Shown: positions 48,424 through 61,140 of the stretch, piece after piece
Layout of the letters: each line of letters starts with the position of its first letter
How positions within the stretch are numbered: position 1 is the first letter of the stretch
DNA from: Eutreptiella sp. 'Long Island Sound 2002'
Taxonomy: Eukaryota > Euglenozoa > Euglenophyceae > Eutreptiales > Eutreptiaceae
DNA: 64,000 bases
NCBI GenBank assembly: GCA_964036045.1
Contig: OZ038384.1
Coordinates: 50,568,843-50,632,842, forward strand
Reading direction: 5' to 3'
Notes under the pieces: model-generated
Database searches by the model: none
What the model was told of the DNA's origin: nothing
Seen by the model: only the letters and a program-made list of their open reading frames with translations
Program-made: the position numbers and the translations under genes

Positions 48424-48984
48424 TAATATGTTAGACGCCTGACACAATCTATCATTGTTTGACGTCGGACATCTGGCACGATCCATAACAATGTTTTGTT
48501 TTTCATAAGCGGCGTGACTGCACGGAGCCGAGCTATGACAAAAACTGAGACATACTCATGAAAGCGATGAGAGCTAAGAACATGAAGAAAACAATGCATA
48601 ATCGTACGAAATTCGCATGAATTTGTACAAACTCATGCAAAGTTTGTAAAAAAAAATTCATGTGCACAAATCGGGCACGAATTCTACGTGAATTTTGGGT
48701 GCGAACCAAAGTGAATTCCATCAAATCTAAGTGAATATTCATGACCTACCAGCAAGTTTAAACCTCCAATTTGAACACATTTATAGCAACTAAATTGTGG
48801 TCCAAATGGCATGAGAAACACACACAATGGCACCAAGTGGTGGGCAAAACACGCCAACAAGGGGAAAAATTCAAGCCTTCGTGAGTCGCTCATTGAAACA
48901 ACCGGTTCACGAAGGGTACATATACCTCCAATTTGAGATAAGATCATAAATGGAGGCATGCGGGGACAAGATCAGAAGTAACTA
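48424..48984. other. Intron sequence right of the transposon
   Basis: No gene recognised. A roughly 34-bp phrase is repeated once (TTAGACGCCTGACA.. and TTGACGTCGGACAT.. near 48430-48505). GAATT words are frequent near 48600-48720. Confidence 0.45.
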
Positions 48985-49330
48985 CCTAAACTACTTAACG
49001 CCTACCCTCTCGGGTGCCCACATGTGGGCAGAGTGGCCTAACAAACCCTCTCATCTTATCGGAACCCGGCGGACCAACGAAAAGATGGGTATTTAACATC
49101 CACCGTCTTGGGGCCCCGTGTGTGGGCATTACGGCTACATAACCAATGCCGCCTCAAGGCCCACTTGTGGACAACGTGACGGCATAAACCGTGCCATCTT
49201 AGAGTTCCCCTAATCGGGGAAAGGTTGAAAAATGCCAACAGAAGCCTTGCCCTTCTGGCAGCCTACATCAGGGGGAAGTGGCTACATAATCCCGGCTATC
49301 TTGGGGGGCCCTGATGTGGGGAGGAAACTT
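48985..49330. repeat. Hairpin-bearing tandem repeat, about seven units of 46-53 bp
   Basis: Units share the layout CTACATAA-CCC-x-CC-x-TCTTGGGG, a self-complementary core, then GTGG or ACGG. Cores include the perfect palindrome GCCCACATGTGGGC (49016-49029), GGGGCCCC, and TTCCCC-TAATC-GGGGAA. Core sequences differ between units but several keep their ability to pair. The same palindrome recurs alone at 50338-50351. Confidence 0.75.
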
Positions 49331-51688
49331 TCTTACATCCCGTAACAGATAGGAGAAAATTTTCGCCAATGATTTAACTTTCTAGAAAAAAAATTGCTAA
49401 TTTCTTTATTTGGTGAAAAAAATCTGTTACGCTTTTTAGTCGTAAGTTTTCTTTGTTTTTACTAAATAATTGCAATCAAGTGGTAAAAAAATAACCTTTA
49501 AAACATACACAGTGCAGCATTGCCAACCATTTTGAGTTAGGAAAACGTAAAAAAAATGGCAGGGTGTGGGCTTTTGCTGGTGCGGCAAGTCTACGTGGTC
49601 AACTGCAATCGTTCACAAATTGCTATGCAATAGTTCACAAAGGGCTGCAATGGTACACAACATTGCTGTGCAGCATGTTCAAGCATTTTTCCTTTAAGCA
49701 AGGGCGGCAACCCACATCTAGGGGAATGCCAATACCTCGTTGTGGTTGAAGACATATGATGTGCAGCTGGACAATGTTTCTGTCTCTTACCGCTTAGGAC
49801 GATTGCACGAACACTAAGCAATTTTGGAACGAGTGGCCCAGGCCAGTGGGGCTATGTTATCTATCATGAGGACCTCTGTCATGTGGGCCAAACCATGGGT
49901 CGCTATTGCTGCCGATCTGCTCATATTGCTGCAGGATCGTAGTCTAGCAAAACGCCCGCAAATCTAGTTTGTCGCTGCTCTAGCGGCATGCGCCGCCCAC
50001 TAAAGCCTGCCACACCGGTATCCCTAGTGGCTTAAATGCCGCTCGCCTCATCAGAGAGGCACCGGGCCACACGCGCGAGAGCCCTCGGCCAGCCACCTCC
50101 CTCACGAACCCCTCGGGGGCAGAGTGCTGACCGCGATGCATGGGCTGACGTAACCTGAAAAGGAAACAAACCGAGACGGCACTAGTTAACTAGCCACTTC
50201 TGCTTTAGTCCCCGCGCTAATCCCGCGCTACGCCCGCGCTGAGTGCTAGGGACCTTTGAGAAAACAGGGGTTATGTGGCCGATGCTTGCGCTCAACACTA
50301 ATAATCCCCATGACAGCAACAATCATATTGCCTTTTTGCCCACATGTGGGCGCCCAAGATCGTAGGGGGTGCCTGACCGAAAAGCACGCACACAGTTGTA
50401 ATGAATACACCGAAAAGGGGGGATGTTTCCAATTTCCCATTTCTGCAACCACCCTTTCTTCCAGAGTCTTCTGCGCACTATTACCCCCTTGGAGGACCAA
50501 TTTTGGGGTTGCCTAGGAAGAAACGGTCACAACGTTAGGAGGACCCTCCAGGCACAACCGACATAGCAGAGCTGATGGACTGAGGTAGACACGCATTGAA
50601 ACGGAGGATGGGGTGGGGGGTGGGGTGTTTGGGGGGCAGAGGGTTTGCCCAGTGCGCGCCCGGCACGTGCCTAGCGCGCTACTTGTGCATTAACTATCCC
50701 GACATATGAACGGCAAGGGTTACCTTGTAAACATGCGATGCATACTTAGAATTCCACAACTCAGCACTCCATATGCCACCGATGGAACTGATGGGCACAG
50801 AGTCCGTAAAATGTGTCATAAAGAACTCAAAATGGGGACAATGCCTGAGAGGATTCAACTGTCAGGCCAGTGAATTTCTTGTACAACATTGTTAAGATAT
50901 TCGTGAACACAAACAACGCTTTTGGTGCCAAGCCGCCTCCAAACACCCTTTGGTGCCCGACATGAAAGCACCGGTTTCTGCGGGTGGGTATCCTAAACCA
51001 GAAAGGGGCCAGTCCATATCCCCAAAGAGAAAGGGGCCATGCCAAAAGCGTGGATTAGGGCTCCAAATCAAAAGTGGCCCGAAAAGATGCGCGGCGCGCG
51101 AATGCTCCCCCTTGGACCTAGGGGGTTTGGGGGGGGGGGGGGTGACCCACCTCCTTGCCAACAGGACTAAAGTTATTTGGCCCCAAAAGGTGCCGTAAAA
51201 TTGTTTTGCGCAACAAAAGCCCATACTTGGCTGACCCTGCTCCTTGTGAACAAAGATCACAGTGCAAGGTAAACTCAAAGCAATAAATTTGTGGCAAAAT
51301 TTGTGTCCACAATAAGACAGGATCAATTGATGACAGTCCAGATTCATAGAGACATACTATTCAATGTGAACAGCTCACTCACACCCTGAACATGACCCTG
51401 AGGAACACACAGAACATTGTGCCAAAGGCGCCGAAGTAAATTTTTTCAGGCAACTTGGAACGGGAGGAGGGTGGGGGGGGTTTGGACCCAGGGAGGGGGG
51501 GGGGGGGGGGCTGGACCCGGGAGGGGGTACCTCCTCCTTATTCGTTTTTGTTCTAATGCATGTCTGGACTGAGGGTGTCTGCCTTGAGTCCCGCCAGTGA
51601 ACGAAGAGACACCCCTGGTTGCCTGGTCGTTCAGTGGGCTTACAGGTATGCCGCTATGCACTAGCCCTGTCCAGACGGCAATGCACAC
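49331..51688. other. Intron sequence between repeats and the next kinase exon
   Basis: AT-rich island at about 49350-49530. Palindrome GCCCACATGTGGGC at 50338-50351. A degenerate GGGGCCATGCC..GCGTGG unit at about 51000-51055. G runs near 51127 and 51490. No gene recognised. Confidence 0.5.
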
Positions 51689-51794
51689 CCTCACACAGGC
51701 AGAGATATCTTTCGGAAGTGTGGGTGGCTTTCCACTCGAAGCAATGTGGTACATCGCAGCGTGCGGGTTTGCTATATCGGAATAGGGTGGCTTC
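51689..51794 (-). CDS. Kinase gene, exon with subdomain X region
   Basis: 106 bp: acceptor TTTGCAG|GAAG (one base completes the Gly codon), donor GTGAGG|GTGTGC, leaving in phase 0. The codons read KPPYSDIANPHAAMYHIASS then GKPPTLPKDISACVR. With the previous exon this gives ELLTG|KPPYSDI..AAMYHIASSGKPP, the usual stretch between subdomains IX and XI in MAPKKK-type kinases. An alternative donor six bases earlier is possible; I chose GTGTGC because it restores the normal spacing to subdomain XI and matches the donor of the exon at 62928-63029. Confidence 0.85.
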
Positions 51795-51988
51795 CTGCAA
51801 ATGAGGGAAGGGCGCGGTAGTGCACAATCCTGTCATGAATGTGTTGTGGCACAATATGCCCAGGGATATGTATGGTCAGCACCAGAATGCAGGGCAGGGG
51901 TGGCATTGTACATCATGGCATCGGTGTACGTGGCACGACATGGCACAAGCATCATAGGCATGGTGTGGCATGGCGTGGTGTGGCATAC

Positions 51989-52067
51989 CCAGTCAGCAGC
52001 TCGATAGCTGTAGCCCCTACGGACCAAATATCGGCCTCGAGGCCGTAGCCTTCGCCCTTGATGACCT
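51989..52067 (-). CDS. Kinase gene, exon with subdomain IX
   Basis: 79 bp: acceptor CCGCAG|AGGTC, where AG completes the Glu of the APE motif, and donor ACTGG|GTATGC. Codons read VIKGEGYGLEADIWSVGATA then IELLT. This contains the invariant subdomain IX Asp in D-I-W-S-V-G. The E-G-Y-G..D-I-W-S-V-G form and I-E-L-L-T-G ending are those of STE-group (MAPKKK/STE11) Ser/Thr kinases. The intron to the next exon is 194 bp; the intron before it is 10.86 kb. Confidence 0.9.
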
Positions 52068-52864
52068 CTGCGGAGGGTACAGAGACAGTGTGGGCTGGAC
52101 CAAAGGCGATACCAACTCCGACATTGCGACCTCAAGGGATACCCTGCCACTGCCACCCTAATCCCAGGCTGCACTGAAGGATTTTGCATGGCCACAGCCT
52201 GGACAGGTCTGCCATGGGCTGGTGGGTGCATGGCATGTGCTGGAGGCCACACCAGAATTGAAGATATTGTGTGGCCTGGGGGAGATTGGGCCCTCCAGAA
52301 GTTCAGGACACGGGAGACGAAACCCCCGCCGAAACCAGTGCGCCCATGGAGTCAATAACAGGTGAGTGCCCAAGGGCCCCCGGACAGAGACTCCTGATGC
52401 AATCTGTTGTTTGGGGGCGGGGGGGGGGGGGGCGAGTAAATGTGCCGATTGGTACTTTCGGATGTTTGCACTGGTTTCAGTTTTCTGTTTACATTGCTTG
52501 TCCCAGGCCACAGGAATATTTTCAATAGTTGAGAGTGGGACAGTTGTCCCTCTGCTCGTGCATACCCACTACCTACGGCGCCACCTCCTTTCAGGACTTT
52601 CATAACCGCAGATGATTGTAAACATGGACAGTCATCCAAGGGACTGAAGGAAGGGACCCCTTCCTGTCCAGCGTCACAGTGACGATAACCCCACCACGGC
52701 CAAAAAAAAGGCTCCTAGACTTTGCTCAAGGGTTCAAAAACAGAGCATGCGAGTTGAAGCCCAGTTCGAAAAGGGGCTGGGCCAGTCACTACAAAATCAA
52801 GCGCTGCAGGCACCAAACAGTCTTTGTGGAGCTCAAAATGCCAAGGAATTTCAGGTGATTCCAG

Positions 52865-52886
52865 TCACACACACACACACACACAC
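52865..52886. repeat. (CA)n microsatellite
   Basis: About eleven CA dinucleotides. Confidence 0.95.
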
Positions 52887-55253
52887 TTGGTGAAGGGGAT
52901 CAGGGGGCCGAACCGCGAGAGATGCAGCATCAAGACTATACGAACCACAGCAGGGGTTGATTGTTTCAACCAGGTTGTAAACATGAGTGCTCTGTGACAA
53001 AGTTTCTGGACCAGCCGAGACATGTCCTGGACTGGGAGTAAGAGCACAAACGGACATTCATGACATCATTTGCTCATACCAATTGAATGTCCCTTTGATT
53101 GCCTTGAAGCGGTTTAAAACAAATAAAACAAGAAAGATCTGATTGTGGGTGTTGAATCTGACTTTGGGAGCATGCTCAATCCTTGACTCCACAGGTTTCT
53201 GTGCAATGTGGGGTTCGGAGGGGGATCACCAGAGCCCCTTTGCAGGCGATGCCACCAGAAGGGGATCAGTTGACAGGACCCCCAAAACGAGGCACATGGA
53301 GGAAAAGGTCTTAGACACGCTAAGCAGCCAGGCGTAAGGATTCCCAACTGCCTCTCACATGAACCCAAACTTGGGGGTGTCAAGGTGTACAAGCAGGGAT
53401 GGGGATGGGTTGGGAGCTGGGAAGCACTCCTTTTGCCGGATGGTAAAAGATTCTGCAAACATTAGTTTTTTCATTATGAGTGGTCTTCCAATTTTCATTC
53501 TTCCACGTTTTAGGTTCGCCGGATCCAGCGAAACTGAATACGGTTTTTCACCCTTTTCATTCGCAGCAGAAATTGAAGAAACTGCCAAACAAATACCAAA
53601 GGGGCACTTTTCGGAGGATCTAGCACACAACGCGCTATCAACAAGAACCCGTGCACAAATTCCCTTGTCTTCCACGCAACTACATACCAGCAGTAACTGC
53701 CGTACATCTTCAAGCACACCCTTAACCAACATAACTACGGCTTGGTAATAACTGGAGTCATGGGGTTACCATTAGTGGCAAGGAGGATATTGTTTCTAAA
53801 CAGGCACAATGCCACTTTCCACTCCCCGCCTGAAAGACATACCACTGTGGTGTCACCCGCTCCCAGACGCCCAAACGCCTGGTGGCCGGTGGATGCGCCC
53901 CACAAACAGTCAAAGTCCGCACTCTGTGCAGAAGAGCTCCCTCCCATGGGAATGCAGCATTTGTTGTTTTTTCGTAACTCGAACCGAACATACACGGACA
54001 GAGTGGGAAATAAACAGAAGCTTTTGTTGGCTCCAAGCCTTCGCCAATCGATACCACTATATGTGTGGTGCTTGCTCAGGACGATTTCCCGCATTCTTAA
54101 CCGTTTTTGTTTAAACAAAAACCGAATGCCATCACACATTGAGCCTTGATCCATTCAACTTTTACCTTGTTGAACGATTGCTGACATTCCAATGATGGGA
54201 TACATCGCATGCCCTGCTGGTTTACCCAATCCATGGTGCCTCATCATTAATATTGAAAACTTGAATGTTGTTGGGAATGTCCGCAATGGGGTGCTTGAAA
54301 ACATAAGTGCATGCTTTGGCCGCTATGCGAAGATCTCATTTCCGAATTTGAGGTTCCGGGTAGGTAGCAATGGGCCTCCATAGGCAGGACCCTTTACGGA
54401 GGCTTTTTGACTTCCCAATAACGTGCAACACACACAAACAGGCATGGGGGTTAGCATTCCGGCCTTCCCGTGCCATGAGTGCGGCAGTCTCCTTCGTAAC
54501 TTGCTTCGGGGTGGCATCGTGCTCCATTCCTTTTCAATCCATGAAAGCTATTCTCTTGTTCTCCAATGGCACTCTTTACACAATCCCCATGGCTCTTCGG
54601 AATTTGGATCAACGATGCGAACATACAGGTGATGTGCCATTGCAATGGGACGCGCTCTTACGGTATGTGATGAGGTGGCAACCACCCTTTGAAATAGGTG
54701 TTTCGGTGCTAATGGCAAGAACACCGCCCTTTCTACTCCCGCGGGTCATCTTGTTAGGCTCGTTGAGAAAACGCAGTCGTCGCATTGCGAGGAGTGGAAC
54801 GGACTACCTTGACCTCCTTCATGACCTTCATGACCTGCTTCATTAATGCTTCTTTTTCTAGCGCTTTGGTTTTTGTAGTCTCAATGATTTTTCTTGCCAC
54901 TCCGAAGATAGGTGCTTTTTGTTTTGTGTGAGGTTAGGCATAGCAATGTTACCCGCAGTATGAATGGACGTCTGGTCCCAATTAACCTAGATACTACGCG
55001 CATGCCATTATTGTTGCGCACCTTTGTCTCTCTTTGAGGTGCCTTTGCCCAAGGCAATATAATTGTTTTCAAAAAATTTATTGTGCCACTTGTGTATGTG
55101 CAAAATGATCAGCGCATCATCGGGATTATTTTGAGGTATGTATGTTGGCTTACCCACCAACCCCCCATGGGACCCTGTGGCTGATTGGCCAACCCACCTA
55201 CCCCCCGGTTGGGGGGCAATATTCGAACAAGCCGCCCCCCTTGCCATGAAGCA

Positions 55254-55306
55254 TGTGTGTGTGTGTGTGTGCGTGTGTGTGTGTGTCTATGTGTGTGTGT
55301 GTGTGT
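55254..55306. repeat. (TG)n microsatellite
   Basis: Interrupted TG repeat with single CG and CTA interruptions. Confidence 0.95.
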
Positions 55307-57318
55307 TTTGGCAGTTTTAAACTCCGTCGCATCTCAACAGGATGAGGTTAAGTTTGCAGACCATGACCACATTACATATATACCTCTAACTGTGCTACCA
55401 GAAGGCGTTATGTTGAGTTCCAGGAACATTCCCCAGTTTCCTTCAGTTCCATGTTTCACTTTTTTGGCGAGTTTTACATATCTTGAGGGCCACGTGCATG
55501 TGGTATAATGTTGCTTTTTGTGATGCCTCTTCGAACATTCCACTGTGTGTTGCTATCTGGCAACAAAACCACTGCAATGGGTTAGCGCACGCGACGCGGT
55601 TGCACATTTTGGTGATATTTTCAACAGTTTCATTACTCTCCTATCGGTTCTGCCAGACGCCATACAACATGTTTTGTTTCGGGTGCTTACCAACATGCTC
55701 GTGTTGCGTTCTTTTTGTCCGCGCACACCGATCGTTGGCACTGTTCATAAGGGCGTGTTTTCACCAGTACACTTGTGCTGTCATTGCACTGCACTTTACA
55801 TGCACTTTCCGCCATTTTGGAGGTTTGTCGCCAACCTCAGTGCTGGCACTCTGCTCGTTCGTTCGAATGTGGTGTTAGCAACTAGCCTGTTGTTACCCCC
55901 ACCCTCCTTGAATGACAAAGATACCCTTAGGGTGTTGACTGCATAGGTGTGTACTACAGTGCAAGAACACAATTTGGGGAAGCGGGATAAGTTGCTTCAA
56001 GAACACAACATGCTTGCCGTTTCTAAACACTAAACTGCCCAAGAGACCTGCAAACTCGCCTACCCCCCCCCCCTTGCATAGTAAGCGCTCTACATAGTAA
56101 GCAGGGTGGCAAGGGAATTGTCACTTTCTTCTTTGCAAATTTACTCAGCAGGTCGGATATTGAGTTTCTCATGTGTGTTTGTTGGCTAGACAAGGTGGTA
56201 TTGTTGGTGCGTTGCTGTGTACTTCAGATTTCTGGCGTCTAGGGTCCTCCGCAGCACCTTGTATTCTGCAGAACATTTCAGTTTTTGCCATTTCTGCCTT
56301 GGATGTTGATCATATTGACATGTACTCGGCTAGTGCTGTTGTCAAATTCCAACGGTAAGGGTGCTTTATTGTGCCTTCCAGGATTCTGGGCCCCTCAGAT
56401 TGTGGTGCTGACTACCAGACCATCACATATGAGCGCACCGGCGGTGGTGATGCATGATTGTGCCCCTATAGCACAGATGTCCGTTGTCCACGTGCCAACA
56501 CCCCCACAACCCACCCCAGCTTCCTCGGCGCCCAACCGGTCAGAGAGAAGTTGGCTTGCCAAAGCTGCTTGCCACAGAGGCTAGAGCCCCCTACCAACCC
56601 CCCTACCAAGGCTGCTTCCAACGCTGCCAAACCTCGTGCCAAACCTTCAACCAAGAGTGCACCCAAACTTGCTGCCCAGGTGGCAGCTAGGGCTGCTGCC
56701 TAGCTTGCAACTGGAGAGCGCATTTCCGTGGCCCCTGTTGAGCATGTGTAGCTCTTCACTGTCAAATACTCCAGCCGGAATTAGTGGCACACATAGCCAG
56801 TTTCTAAGTAAAGCAACAGGCAGTTCTTGGCTCTTTTGTGGTTCATATGCCTGCGTGTGTGCATGTCCTGTTTTGTGTCGTGCGTCTTTTGCATAGTAAT
56901 GGGGCATGCGATGGAACCGTCATTTGGGGTTCTGTGAGGATACCATCGCGCGCGGCCGCTTATTATGCAAGGGGGGGGGGGGGCACACAGTGAGTGGCAC
57001 TTGAGTACCATTTGTATCACAACATGTATGTGAGTATAACAACGTCCGCACCGACACAATTGTTGCATAAATGTATGTCACACTATTCCCCCTGTCGATG
57101 TAGCATCCCTACAAGAGTTTATGGCAGGTAGTAATATACAAACTGGGGAATTGGACCAGTTGAGTACATTACGGATCGTTGGTGGGCGGTGGTACGCGAG
57201 AGGTGGGGGGGCTTAATGATGTTGCTCCTCGGGTGCTAGATGAGGAGCACACGGATCAAGACATGCGCTTGCTCAATATGACAATTTTTGAGGTTACTTC
57301 AAGAAAGCCCCGGGCAAC

Positions 57319-58281
57319 ATGGGTGCAGTAGCCACTATATGGGTCCTCAAGAGTGCTGAAAAACTTGTATTGTCACCAAATCATCACCCAAACCCATCCC
57401 AAGGGCAACAAAAGGGTTTTCAACCACTAAACAGACTAAACAACGGCAATTTTGCGGTTTGCAAGGGGCCCACGGCCCGGGCTACACAGGCGTGGCGGCC
57501 ACTACATGGGTCCCTATGGGTGCTACATTTGCCAGCCCTACCACCATGTCCGGGTCATGACTCACTAATTCATGCCATCCAGACAATTGGGGCACGTGTT
57601 GATGCTTTACATCTTCGTCATGCGGATCTGTTTCGGCGGGTTTATGCTCTTCTTGACATGATTCAGCGTACCTTTGTTAGAGTCTCCTTGGACATTGTGC
57701 GGCAGAATGTGCTATCTCTCTGTTGGCAACCAATGATGCTGTCTCAACTACGGTGTGGAACCAAACTGGATCACTTGAAACTTCCAAATACAATTCGGCA
57801 TGTGTAGCAGGCAACCTGTCATGATTTACCTCTGTGTGTGGATGTGAAGATTCACTATGAGCTCTTGAAATACCTGTATGGGCTGAGTTACACTTCATCG
57901 AACTTCCAGTTGCACTGGTCAAGCCTCCCCCTCATCTACCGGGTTTGGCACCCGTACAAGCATATGATCACCATGCTTTACCGCAACTTTATGCCCATTA
58001 TCTGTCTGATCGAGAGAGTACACACCGATTTCAAGGAAGGGGACGCAGTACCAACAAAGGTGAAGCTCCTTCATATGGAGAAGACAATACTGGCGCTTTT
58101 TCTGAATGCTGGGACTTACCTACCAAGAGTTCAGGCCAATCTTGATGCATTTGCTGTGGCGGCGCAGAATGGACCATTGACGGACATGCAGTCTAAAAGC
58201 AAGGAGCTACTTTTGGGGTTGAAGGTGTTGTTGAAGGAGTATAGCCCAGCTGCATTTAGGAATGGGGTCCTCTTGAGAGAC
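57319..58281 (+). pseudogene. Transposon-encoded protein, with in-frame TAG
   Basis: One frame from ATG 57319, TAG at 57805-57807, then open again to about 58281, where the protein-like character ends although the frame runs to 58449. Recognisable stretches: LHLPALPPCPGHDSLIHAIQ; LDIVRQNVLSLCWQPMMLSQ; and, after the TAG, KIHYELLKYLYGLSY and LPLIYRVWHPYKHMITMLYR followed by NFMPII. From memory this series (LPxLPPxPG, W-x-P, IHYxLLKxxY, WHxYKxxxTxxYRxFxP) is typical of large transposon proteins of algae and invertebrates, but I cannot name the family. Lacking a start-to-end frame, it is taken as a decayed copy inside a kinase intron. Confidence 0.55.
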
Positions 58282-58612
58282 AATATCCGTTACTTGAGCA
58301 CGCCGAAAGCTGTGCAATTTATGGAGTGGATGCAGCGGGTCCACCCCATAATTCTTTTTCACCCAGTTGTCATACCAAAGCGCCATTTGGTGGTTCTGCG
58401 TGCTTTGCCAAAGCCAAGTTGCTTGTTGTCGTGCATTGGCGGGAAGTGAGGGCATAGCTGCATGCACAAGTCCTGTGGGAGCCAACAATCGGCATGTCCT
58501 CCGGGTCAATGAAATAGGCATTGGTACATCCTAGGACTGTGCATGAGGAGTTGCCATCGTTCTCAGAAGTCGCCACAAGCATATCAATTGATTTGAGAAA
58601 ACAATGTACCAA
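58282..58612 (-). pseudogene. Inverted fragment of a related transposon protein
   Basis: The minus strand reads MVHCFLKSIDMLVATSE and TVLGCTNAYFIDPEDM, then, after a frameshift, PANARQQATWLWQSTQNHQM and ALWYDNWVKKNYGVDPLHP. The W-Y-D-N-W-V-K-K-x-Y-G-x-(N/D)-P motif is one I associate with the region just upstream of LPxLPPxPG in the same type of transposon protein. Here it points the opposite way to its neighbour at 57319-58281, so part of the element seems inverted, or two copies lie tail to tail. Confidence 0.45.
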
Positions 58613-61140
58613 CGGGGCTTCTTCCGTATTCCATGGGCAAACAGCAACCGTGTAAGATCCTTCCGTGAGCGTCGATTTGTTCGCATTGCCAGGGCCTAGA
58701 CGGCCAAAAACCTTGCAGAGCCCCCATTGGCAAGATCCGTCATGAGGTCATCAACGTTCTGAAACTCACGACTTGCCCCAACCACCCTTAGCAGTGCCGG
58801 ATCCATGTCTGGTGGTCACCTCACAGCAAATACTCACATATTTGCCTCAGAATAGGGAACATACTGCATACCAAGATTGTCGGAATGTTCATAAAATTCA
58901 TCAAAGGCACAAATTTCGGTACAAATCAAATCAAATTAACACACACAAATACAAATACACAATAAGGGCATCAATTCATCAAATAATGAAGGAGTGGCAA
59001 AATTTCGCGTCTCATGAGTGAAAAAATGCATGAAAAAAGGGTATGATATCGGCCAATTTCAAAGGAGTGGCGAAAGTTCACTTCATTTTGGAATTTGGCT
59101 GATTTGCGGGTTGAAATTGACTATTCGGAATTGGAACATTGGTATGGTTCAAAAAATGGCTTTTAAAACACAAACTGAAACAGTGACTCGCCCCCCCCCC
59201 CTGCATTTCATACCCTAAAAAAACACCCCAGTTCGGGGTAACAAATTCGACTTCTTGAGGGTCACCACGGCGGGCAATTAAGGCCTCCTAATTCCATGGA
59301 CAAGAAAACACTTGTTCAAAAACTGTGTCCAAATCAACAAACAGCGGCTGCAATACGCAAAAAAAAATTATCCCCCCGCCTCGTCCGCCCTCCCCACCCA
59401 CCAAATCAAAATTGAAAAATTCCTTGGGGGATCATTTTGTCTCCCAAAATGATGATTTTACAAAGGGTTGTTGGACATCCGACATCACCCACTGGGGTAT
59501 GCTATGCGAATGACCTCAAAATAGGGTGGTATGGCACCCACGCCGGCCCTTCGTCTAGCAAGCTCTCTTGGAGGACATCAAAGCATGAAGGGCTCAACAA
59601 TGCTTGCTGAAAACATGTATGTTACTTACTTGTTGTCGTTGGACTCGTAGCAGTCAGAAGTTGAGAAAGAATCACCACTAGACTCTCCCTCTCACAAAAC
59701 TACATCCCTCTTCCTTGTACCTCCAACCACTTCTTGTGTTGTCTTGCGCTTATGGAACGCATGCTTGCCGCCCCGATCAGCCCAAGCAGTGCAAAACCGT
59801 GCCGGTTGCTCGTTGTTGGAAACTAGACTCCAAACTGACTTGTACTTATACTTGTCCATAGGCAGGGGAGCCAATGCCAAAAGCATGAATTGTTCAACAC
59901 GCTTGGTGGACAAAGACTATCGTTGAGGGGCGAAAAGAGTAGTGAAGCGTGAGAAAGCTTAGTCCACAACAGCATCAGACAGTGTCAGAGCCAAAGTAGG
60001 TCGAAGGAGAATATGGAAGTGGAGAAACTAGTCTCTCTGGCACACAATGGAACTCCAAAAAAGTGAAGAATTCAAGGGTTTCAGGTGGGTTCTAAAAATT
60101 ACCTTGATGGGCTCAGACTTGGTACAAATAGTGTCCCATGTCAGTTGGGGAAGCTGCCTTGTCCAGTGCTCAAAGATGGCCTCTGCTTGCTTTCCCATGG
60201 CTCGCCAAGTTGTCATTCTTAAGCCATTCATGGATAGTCAACCATCCCAATTTGTTCAGATCTTCACGAAACAACCGTTTTCCCCTTTCGTCCCCGAGGG
60301 TTGCTCTAATCTGCAAGGATTCAACCACGCTTCCTCCCGTGATACCACGAAAGGTACAATTGCCACCCTCCTGCTTCAAGCTCTTTTACAGTGCACAAAA
60401 ACGCTCCCCTTGTTCTACATCTTGCCGCAAGACTTGCAACAGATTTGAAACAATGGAACCGCCCTAAAAAAAAAGTTGTCATGTGGCTGCACCCTTTATT
60501 CAGCCACCGTCAATGCATGTGCTATATCCATCTAGCCAACCAACATTTGCATAAAACGCAAATCGTTCCATAGCCTCGCCAGTGACGGCCACTCGGGTGT
60601 TGGTCTGGTCTACATGAGAATCTTCACGCCGCCACTAAGCATGTGGTACAAATTGAAAATAGCCTTCATTGCATCAAAAGAGCCTTGCATCCAATGGTCT
60701 TTGTAAATCTTTTTTAACACCTTGTACCCGAGATTGTTAGCTCAAAACTTTCATCTCCAGTAACTCCTTTTTTCCCAAAACTTTGACTACGGCAGATACC
60801 ATGCCCAGCACCTCTTTAACAAATGGATCGCTCCAAAATACATGCGGGCAGTCATCAACCCTAAATGTATCCCGGACATATCTATGCAAGCTATGGCTCC
60901 CACTAGCCCCACTAACTTATGAAGTATGGACACGACTCTGGTGCAAATCTCAAATCCTTCCCAACGTGGTCTCATGCCCAAATGGCTTTTGCTGCAGCTT
61001 TCGTAGCTCCATCAGGTCATCCTTGAAACGCTTTACCTTGCATCATAGTAACAGCACCTGCTTTGTTCAGAGCCACATGTTGTAGCCGCAGGCTGTCATA
61101 GAAATCATGGCAGGGCGCAATTTCTAGGCAAGGGACAAGG
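58613..61140. other. Intron sequence with decayed transposon pieces
   Basis: No intact gene. Minus-strand frames at 59692-59913, 60028-60379 and 60787-60981 read as protein-like fragments (for example EQFMLLALAPLPMDKYKYKS) and may be later parts of the zinc-finger element at 61.1-61.9 kb. Family unknown. Confidence 0.4.

Larger units (their letters stand above)
52068..57318. other. Long kinase intron, left part
   Basis: No host exon is seen. It holds a (CA)n tract at 52865-52886, a (TG)n tract at 55254-55306, G and C runs near 52423, 56061 and 56970, and several open frames of 60-160 codons (for example 53735-54154 minus, 54370-54846 plus) that may be transposon remnants but match nothing I know. 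At 56460-56703 a plus-strand frame ends in a Lys/Ala/Pro-rich stretch (KPRAKPSTKSAPKLAAQVAA) and TAG. Confidence 0.45.
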
